Shown here one piece after another: positions 5,881 to 10,162 of a stretch of 10,162 nt of DNA. The position numbers and the translations under genes were made by a program. The stretch covers positions 1 through 10,162 of the forward strand of contig JAHDSP010000116.1 in NCBI GenBank assembly GCA_018432645.1. Direction: 5' to 3'. Numbering within the stretch: the stretch's first letter is position 1; every line of letters begins with the position of its first letter. The notes beneath the pieces were generated by a model, which worked only from the letters and a program-made list of their open reading frames with translations, was not told the origin of the DNA and searched no databases. The stretch is from Bacteroidales bacterium. GTDB lineage: Bacteria; Bacteroidota; Bacteroidia; Bacteroidales; DTU049.

Positions 5881-7113
5881 ATGGAAATTTTGATTGGAAT
5901 ATTAAAAATTATATTAGCTATTGTGCTTGCAACAATAGTTGGAAAAGGTGTTGCAAAATTAAAACTACCTGCAATTTTAGGATGGTTAATTACAGGTATG
6001 ATTATCGGACCTTATGCTTTTGGGCTGTTAGATAATGAATTGTTAAATGCGCAATGGTATAAAAATATTAGCCACTTTTTTGAATGTGCAGTAGGGTTGA
6101 TGTTTGCAAAAGAACTGATATTTAAAAAGCTAAAAGCATACGGAAAGCAAATTGTCACAATAACAATATTTGAGTCTGTGGGAACGTTTGTTGTAGTTTC
6201 AGCAGTGTTCGCTGTCGTGTGTCATATTTTAAATATGCCACTATACTTATCAATAATATTTGGTGGAATTGCACTTGCCACTGCACCAGCACCAGCACTT
6301 TCAATCGTCAGTGGATTTAAAACAAAAGGTCCTATCACCAATTCTCTTATTCCTATTGCAATGATTGATGATGTAGTTGCAATTATAGTATTTTTTACGG
6401 TAAATTCTTACATAGCTTCATTAGGATCTACTGAATCTGGATCTATAATAGGAGTTATATTGGTTTCTGTCGCACTACCAATCGTTTTAGGAGCTACTAT
6501 AGGATTTGTTATCTCACTTGTTTTAAAAAGAGATTTAAAGAAAAATCAGATTATGTTTGCAACAATAACATCCCTAGTCGCAACTTTTGCAATTTCATAT
6601 TTTATTGATAATTTTATTTTACCCGAACCATCTTTAAATTATATGTTTGTGGGTATGGCTGCATTTACAACTGTTGCAAATTTAATTTCTGAGCATAAGA
6701 TGGAGCAAGTTGTAAACAGCTGTACACCGATTGTTGGAATAGGTTTTATTATAATGATAATGAATCTAGGAGCACCTCTTGATTATCGTCTTATATTAAG
6801 TGCAGGTTCGCTTACAGCTATTTATATTTTAAGCAGAGCTTTCGGAAAATATTTTAGCACTTATTTAGGTGCCAAGGTTTCAAAAGCAGATGATAATGTG
6901 AAAAAATATTTAGGGTTTGTACTTTTACCTCATTCTGGAGTATCTCTTGTGTTTACTGGTATGGCTGTTACAACTCTTAATACTTTTGATAGCGAATCTG
7001 CTGTAATTATTCAAGGTACAATCGCAGCCGCTGCTGTTATCAATGAAGTCTTTGCCGTAATTTTAGCGAAAAAAGGGTTTGACTGGGGTGGAGAAATCGG
7101 AACTAAAAAGTAA
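5881..7113 (+). CDS. CPA-family cation:proton antiporter (probable Na+/H+ or K+/H+ exchanger)
   Basis: This 410-residue integral membrane protein is hydrophobic throughout, with roughly a dozen predicted membrane segments. It should exchange a monovalent cation for protons across the cytoplasmic membrane. AILGWLITGMIIGPYAFGLL (31-50) is the typical second-helix segment of CPA2 exchangers. ATAPAPALSIV (133-143) lies in the first crossover region. IPIAMIDDVVAIIVFF (157-172) carries the Asp163-Asp164 pair, the family's ion-binding motif and usually a sign of electrogenic exchange. Near the C-terminus, SRAFGKY (318-324) supplies a conserved basic residue, and LPHSGVSLVF (349-358) matches the family. 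There is no Trk/RCK nucleotide-binding domain at the end. The ATG at 5881 is chosen because it follows AGAGGA at good spacing, one base after the kinase-like stop; a TTG at 5857 would overlap that gene. Ion specificity cannot be read from sequence, and weak-acid or cationic drug transport is also possible. Confidence 0.9.
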   Translation: MEILIGILKIILAIVLATIVGKGVAKLKLPAILGWLITGMIIGPYAFGLLDNELLNAQWYKNISHFFECAVGLMFAKELIFKKLKAYGKQIVTITIFESVGTFVVVSAVFAVVCHILNMPLYLSIIFGGIALATAPAPALSIVSGFKTKGPITNSLIPIAMIDDVVAIIVFFTVNSYIASLGSTESGSIIGVILVSVALPIVLGATIGFVISLVLKRDLKKNQIMFATITSLVATFAISYFIDNFILPEPSLNYMFVGMAAFTTVANLISEHKMEQVVNSCTPIVGIGFIIMIMNLGAPLDYRLILSAGSLTAIYILSRAFGKYFSTYLGAKVSKADDNVKKYLGFVLLPHSGVSLVFTGMAVTTLNTFDSESAVIIQGTIAAAAVINEVFAVILAKKGFDWGGEIGTKK

Positions 7114-7213
7114 TTAACGCAGTATTAGTTTTAGAAATTTATAAAATAATTTATATCGTTCATTATGAGCATTTGACGAAACGCAAAATACAAAAAATTG
7201 AATAGCAACCCTA

Positions 7214-7249
7214 ATATGACGGATCAAAAATGATTCGTCATATTTTTTT
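7214..7249 (+). terminator. Strong Rho-independent terminator after the antiporter operon
   Basis: ATATGACGGATCA (7214-7226) pairs with TGATTCGTCATAT (7231-7243) along 13 bp, with one G-T wobble and an AAAA loop. Seven T (7243-7249) follow. It lies about 100 bases beyond the antiporter stop and only 30 bases before the tyrosine recombinase start. The 7114-7213 stretch before it is AT-rich, without a convincing gene. Confidence 0.9.
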
Positions 7250-7278
7250 ACCCAAAAATAAAAATGGAGGAAATAAAG

Positions 7279-8232
7279 ATGTTAAAAAATTACAAGAGTT
7301 TTGAACTATTGGAGCAGTATTTAAGCTACCTCACAGTTATTAAAGGTCGCTCTATCAACACCGTTATCGAGTATCGCACAGATGTGCTGATGTTCTTTGA
7401 ATTTCTTTGTAATAAGCGAAATATGGAGCGTGAAAAGTATGATTTAAGTATGATAGATAATGAGTTTGTGAACAGCATTACCCTTAATGATATGTATGCT
7501 TTTATCTCCCATTGCCAAACTGAAAGCAAGGCAAGCGCTGGCACAAGGGCAAGAAAAATCGTATCTATCCGTCAATTTTGGAAGTATCTAAAAAATAAGG
7601 CTCGTGTCATTGATAACAATGTCGCAGAGGATTTAGAAACACCCAAAATCCCTAAACGCATACCCAAGTATCTAACTCTTGAAGAAAGCGTTAGGCTACT
7701 CATTGCAAGTGAGTTTTCAGCGAGAAACCATTGTATCATCACGATATTTCTTAATTGTGCGTTAAGGCTGTCAGAACTCACAAGCCTTGATGTAGGGCAA
7801 GTATCGTCAGATACATTGCAAGTTATCGGCAAAGGTAATAAGGAACGTAAGATATTTCTAACCAGTGCCACGAAAAAGGCACTTGAAAATTGGTTAAAGG
7901 AGCGTGAGCATATAGACAATGCCACCACTGCCCTTTTCATCACAAAGCAAGGGCAACGAATGACAGGGCGAAGCGTTCAAGATGTGGTTAAAAGGTGCAT
8001 TAAACTAGCCAATTTAGACCACAAAAACATATCGGTACACAAATTAAGACACACAGCAGCCACCTTGATGTACCAGTATGGCAAGGTAGATATTCGCTCA
8101 TTACAACAGATTTTAGGACACGAAAGCATTGCTACAATCGAGATTTACACGCATATTGACGAAAGTCAATTAAGAACTGCTGTAAACTCTAACCCTTTAT
8201 CGGGAATGTATGGCAATGTTATGAAAGGATAA
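7279..8232 (+). CDS. Tyrosine recombinase, XerC/XerD-like integrase
   Basis: This 317-residue protein cuts and rejoins DNA through a phosphotyrosine. The N-terminal core-binding (SAM-like) domain covers about residues 8-108. The catalytic domain follows with all expected residues: Arg163 in CALRLSEL, a Lys within GKGNKER (184-190), His254 and Arg257 in HKLRH, His281 in LGHES, and Tyr290 in IEIYTH. The length is typical for Xer and small integrases. The ATG at 7279 is preferred over one at 7264 because the GGAGG at 7266-7270 serves it and would lie inside the longer version. The replisome organizer starts four bases after its stop, so the gene belongs to the replication operon. It could resolve multimers of the replicating circle, or act as a second integrase. 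A terminator lies just upstream and I see no clear promoter. Confidence 0.9.
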   Translation: MLKNYKSFELLEQYLSYLTVIKGRSINTVIEYRTDVLMFFEFLCNKRNMEREKYDLSMIDNEFVNSITLNDMYAFISHCQTESKASAGTRARKIVSIRQFWKYLKNKARVIDNNVAEDLETPKIPKRIPKYLTLEESVRLLIASEFSARNHCIITIFLNCALRLSELTSLDVGQVSSDTLQVIGKGNKERKIFLTSATKKALENWLKEREHIDNATTALFITKQGQRMTGRSVQDVVKRCIKLANLDHKNISVHKLRHTAATLMYQYGKVDIRSLQQILGHESIATIEIYTHIDESQLRTAVNSNPLSGMYGNVMKG

Positions 8233-8236
8233 GACA

Positions 8237-9004
8237 ATGGCAACCAATAAAAAATATTACTTCCTCAAATTTAAAGAGGATTTTTTCAGAGATGAAACAA
8301 TTATTTTACTTGAAGATATTAAAGACGGATTTTTGTTTTCAAATATCTTGCTTAAAATGTATCTTCTATCCCTCAAACACGAGGGGCAATTACTGTTATC
8401 ACAAGGAGTAGCCTATACTCCACAAATGATAGCAACACTCACTAACCACCAAGTAGGCACAGTGGAACGAGCCTTGCAGATATTTATGCAATTAAGGCTT
8501 GTTGAGGAGCTGACAGACGGAACTTTGTTTATGACTAACATTCAATCTCTTATTGGCAAGTCATCAACAGAAGCCGAGCGAAAACAGAATGAACGAGCAA
8601 AACTCAAGGAAAATAGCCTACTTCCAAGTGCTAAGGGTGGACAAATGTCCGAACTTTGTCCGAAAGTGTCCCCAAATCGTCCACCAGAGTATAGAGATAA
8701 GAGTATAGAGATTAGAGATAAGAGTATAGAGAGTGAGAGTAAAGAGGACACACCCACCCACTTTTTAGGCAAATATCAAAATATTTCTCTATCTGAAACT
8801 GAACTTGAACAGCTTAAAACAGAGCTTCCCTCACTCTATCAATCCTATATCGAGAAATTAAGTGAATATATGGCAAGCACTGGCAAGACCTACAACAGCC
8901 ACATTGCCACCATACGCAAATGGGCAAAGGAAGATAGCGAAAAGAACACTAAGACCAACAACGCACCACGCAATTATGATTATGACGGAACTAAGAGCCT
9001 ATAA
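8237..9004 (+). CDS. Phage-type replisome organizer / replication initiator
   Basis: This 255-residue protein resembles phage replisome organizers, which bind origin repeats and recruit a helicase loader. The N-terminal domain (about 1-115) begins YYFLKFKEDFFRDETIILLED and includes a winged-helix-like part (QMIATLTNHQVGTVERALQIFMQLRLVEEL). A hydrophilic linker follows (about 115-175), containing an internal repeat, RDKSIEIRDKSIES. The C-terminal part (about 180-235) has a conserved-looking helix-rich segment (LPSLYQSYIEKLSEYMASTGKTYNSH) ending in a KWAKED motif common in these proteins. The AAAGGA site sits in the end of the recombinase gene, indicating coupled translation. The DnaC-like loader gene follows 18 bases downstream. 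The linker repeats at DNA level are a possible origin. The family call rests on recalled similarity and on context. Confidence 0.82.
   Translation: MATNKKYYFLKFKEDFFRDETIILLEDIKDGFLFSNILLKMYLLSLKHEGQLLLSQGVAYTPQMIATLTNHQVGTVERALQIFMQLRLVEELTDGTLFMTNIQSLIGKSSTEAERKQNERAKLKENSLLPSAKGGQMSELCPKVSPNRPPEYRDKSIEIRDKSIESESKEDTPTHFLGKYQNISLSETELEQLKTELPSLYQSYIEKLSEYMASTGKTYNSHIATIRKWAKEDSEKNTKTNNAPRNYDYDGTKSL
8686..8733 (+). repeat. Direct repeats in the replisome organizer gene, candidate replication origin
   Basis: Two identical 20-bp copies, TAGAGATAAGAGTATAGAGA, start at 8692 and 8713, so the period is 21 bp, about two helical turns. The inner 12-mer AGAGTATAGAGA occurs three times (from 8686, 8700 and 8721). 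The tract is purine-rich and encodes the RDKSIEIRDKSIES linker. In several Gram-positive phages the origin consists of repeats inside the replisome organizer gene, so these may be binding sites for the protein encoded around them. They could also be simple low-complexity coding sequence. Confidence 0.6.
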
Positions 9005-9022
9005 ACGAAAGGAAGAACAAAG

Positions 9023-9862
9023 ATGATGAATACCATTAAGAACATAGCCAAAACAGCAGAGAGAGCCATTAACGAGCCGACAGACTACTTAAACGAGGTT
9101 GACAACCTAATGTATTGTGGTAAATGCCACACACCCAAGCAGAAACGCTTTGATAAGCCTTTTCTTGATGAAATAGATACAGTGCCTATCCCTTGCCATT
9201 GCAGAGCCTTAGAACTGGAGCAAGAGCGTGAGGAACGAGAGCAAATGGAACACTTCCAAAAAGTTAAGGAGCTTCGAGAACGAGGATTAAAAGACAAGAA
9301 GATGTTAGAGTGGAATTTTAAAAACGATACCACAAACAGCAAGCAGATTGATGTTGCAAAGCGATATGTCGATAACTTCGACAAGGCTAAGGCTGAAAAC
9401 ACTGGTTTGTTATTGTGGGGAGATGTTGGAACTGGCAAATCCTTTGTTGCTGGCTGTATTGCAAATGCACTCATTGAAAAAGAAATCCCAGTTGTAATGA
9501 CAAACTTTGCAATTATCCTTGCTGATATGATGAACTTGAAAATTGACAAGAACGAGTATATCAAGGGCTTAAACAGAAACAGCCTACTCATCATTGATGA
9601 TTTTGGTATGGAACGTGACACTCCTTTTGCCTTAGAACAGATTTACAACATCATAGACAGCCGATACACAGCTTCTAAGCCTTTAATCGTGACAACTAAC
9701 CTAAACCACGCAGAAATGCTTAAAACGGATATACAGACCGATTATAGACGCATATATGACCGAGTGTTAGAGATGTGTGTGCCTATCTACTTCGAGGGCG
9801 AGAGCAAACGCACCCAAAACGCAAAACAGAAACTTGAAAAATTAAAAGAAATCTTAGGCTAA
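9023..9862 (+). CDS. DnaC-like helicase loader ATPase
   Basis: This 279-residue AAA+ ATPase of the DnaC/IstB type probably loads the host replicative helicase at the element's origin together with the upstream organizer. The N-terminus has a small cysteine cluster (Cys32, Cys35, Cys58, Cys60) that likely binds zinc, then a charged helix (about 62-95). The ATPase core shows Walker A GDVGTGKS (133-140), Walker B LLIIDD (188-193) and a sensor-like LIVTTNLNHAEM (221-232). An arginine-rich YRRIYDRVLEMC (241-252) is typical of DnaC relatives. A GAAAGGA site at 9007-9013 serves the ATG at 9023; the adjacent ATG at 9026 is an alternative. The absence of a neighbouring istA-type transposase and the pairing with a replisome organizer favour a loader over a transposition helper. 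The terminator stem begins in its stop codon. Confidence 0.92.
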   Translation: MMNTIKNIAKTAERAINEPTDYLNEVDNLMYCGKCHTPKQKRFDKPFLDEIDTVPIPCHCRALELEQEREEREQMEHFQKVKELRERGLKDKKMLEWNFKNDTTNSKQIDVAKRYVDNFDKAKAENTGLLLWGDVGTGKSFVAGCIANALIEKEIPVVMTNFAIILADMMNLKIDKNEYIKGLNRNSLLIIDDFGMERDTPFALEQIYNIIDSRYTASKPLIVTTNLNHAEMLKTDIQTDYRRIYDRVLEMCVPIYFEGESKRTQNAKQKLEKLKEILG

Positions 9863-9904
9863 TGGCTTTTACCCCCTTAAAAAATCAGTAGAAGCCATTT
9901 TTTT
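9861..9904 (+). terminator. Rho-independent terminator after the helicase loader gene
   Basis: AATGGCTTTTAC (9861-9872) pairs with GTAGAAGCCATT (9888-9899) over 12 bp with one wobble pair, followed by T through 9904. The left arm starts inside the stop codon of the preceding gene. It ends the recombinase-organizer-loader operon and leaves tnpW about 28 bases downstream. Confidence 0.88.
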
Positions 9905-9932
9905 ATGCCATTATTTAGAAAAGGAGCAGACT

Positions 9933-10115
9933 ATGGAAAACAATTTAAACGAAAATAATGCAGTAGAAACCACTACCCCACAAGGAACATTTACTCACAA
10001 GATAGGCAATACAACCTATGTTGTAGGTGTTCACTTTAGCAAGACAAGTAAAGAAACTATTGATGATAAGATGAAAAGGCTTATTTTAAGCGATTTAGAG
10101 CATATCAAACCTTGA
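9933..10115 (+). CDS. tnpW: Transposon-encoded protein TnpW
   Basis: This 60-residue protein resembles TnpW, the small conserved protein named from Tn4451 and found in many related elements. The core FTHKIGNTTYVVGVHFSKTSKETIDDKMKRLI (about 20-51) is the recognisable part; the first 18 residues are polar and Asn-rich. There is no membrane segment or known catalytic motif, and the family's function is not established. An AAAAGGAG site at 9919-9926 sets the start. A terminator separates it from the helicase loader, and no clear promoter is seen in the short gap, so it may depend on read-through. Confidence 0.85.
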   Translation: MENNLNENNAVETTTPQGTFTHKIGNTTYVVGVHFSKTSKETIDDKMKRLILSDLEHIKP

Positions 10116-10143
10116 AATATTTCCTGTAATAAAAAAGTTCTTC

Positions 10144-10149
10144 TTGACA
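10144..10149 (+). promoter_or_regulatory. Possible -35 element at the right edge
   Basis: A perfect TTGACA lies 28 bases after the tnpW stop. A matching -10 would fall beyond the window at about 10167, so the promoter cannot be confirmed. If real it would drive a further gene to the right. The 10116-10162 stretch holds no other feature. Confidence 0.3.
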
Positions 10150-10162
10150 AAAACCCGAAGGG

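Noticed and set aside
7264..7278. Longer tyrosine recombinase start at ATG 7264
   Set aside because: The only good ribosome binding site, GGAGG at 7266-7270, lies within this extension and is correctly spaced for the ATG at 7279.
7572..7943. 123-codon ORF on the minus strand inside the tyrosine recombinase gene
   Set aside because: It is antisense to conserved catalytic sequence, with no family resemblance or supporting ribosome binding site.
8686..8733. Reading the direct repeats as a CRISPR array
   Set aside because: Units are adjacent with a 21-bp period, have no unique spacers, lie in a coding frame, and no cas genes are present.
9085..9621. 178-codon ORF on the minus strand inside the helicase loader gene
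   Set aside because: It lies fully antisense to a gene with clear Walker motifs; its Ser- and Leu-rich composition is what the complement of such a gene gives.
9023..9862. IstB-type transposition helper of an insertion sequence
   Set aside because: There is no IstA transposase nearby, and the neighbouring replisome organizer points to a replication role.
1..10162. Complete conjugative element
   Set aside because: No coupling protein, VirB4-type ATPase or other type IV secretion gene is present in the window; only relaxase and oriT functions are supported.

Overview
The window looks like most of a mobilizable integrative element from a low-GC, Gram-positive anaerobe (Clostridia or Tissierellia type). 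The evidence is AT-rich codon use, strong AAAGGAGG-type ribosome binding sites, Tn4451-family genes (tnpV and tnpW) and a Gram-positive MobA/MobL relaxase. The species cannot be named from sequence alone. All convincing genes lie on the + strand.

Layout: (1) 1-123 is an open frame running in from the left edge, possibly the tail of an upstream gene. (2) 156-2425 holds a large serine recombinase and tnpV, closed by a terminator. (3) 2470-4401 is the mobilization block: a DUF3847-type coiled-coil protein, a structured intergenic region with a recognisable oriT nic core on the minus strand, and a MOBQ-type relaxase. (4) 4431-7249 is the cargo: a short promoter-to-terminator unit that may make a small RNA, then an operon of a TetR-family repressor, a cytidylate-kinase-like protein and a CPA-type cation:proton antiporter. 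This operon has a promoter wrapped in two 16-bp palindromic operators and ends in a strong terminator. (5) 7279-9904 is a tightly packed operon of an Xer-like tyrosine recombinase, a phage-type replisome organizer and a DnaC-like helicase loader, also closed by a terminator. (6) 9933-10115 is tnpW, followed by a possible -35 element at the right edge.

Working model (inference): the serine recombinase excises and inserts the element. The relaxase nicks at oriT so that a helper conjugation system can transfer the circle; no type IV secretion genes are visible. The replisome organizer and DnaC-like loader could let the excised circle replicate, with direct repeats inside the organizer gene as the candidate origin. 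The tyrosine recombinase could resolve multimers or act as a second integrase. The cargo looks like a ligand-inducible ion-transport or stress-resistance cassette rather than a known antibiotic-resistance gene. The most interesting points are this TetR/kinase-like/antiporter cassette, the orphan promoter-hairpin-terminator unit upstream of it, and the possible replication origin inside a coding region.
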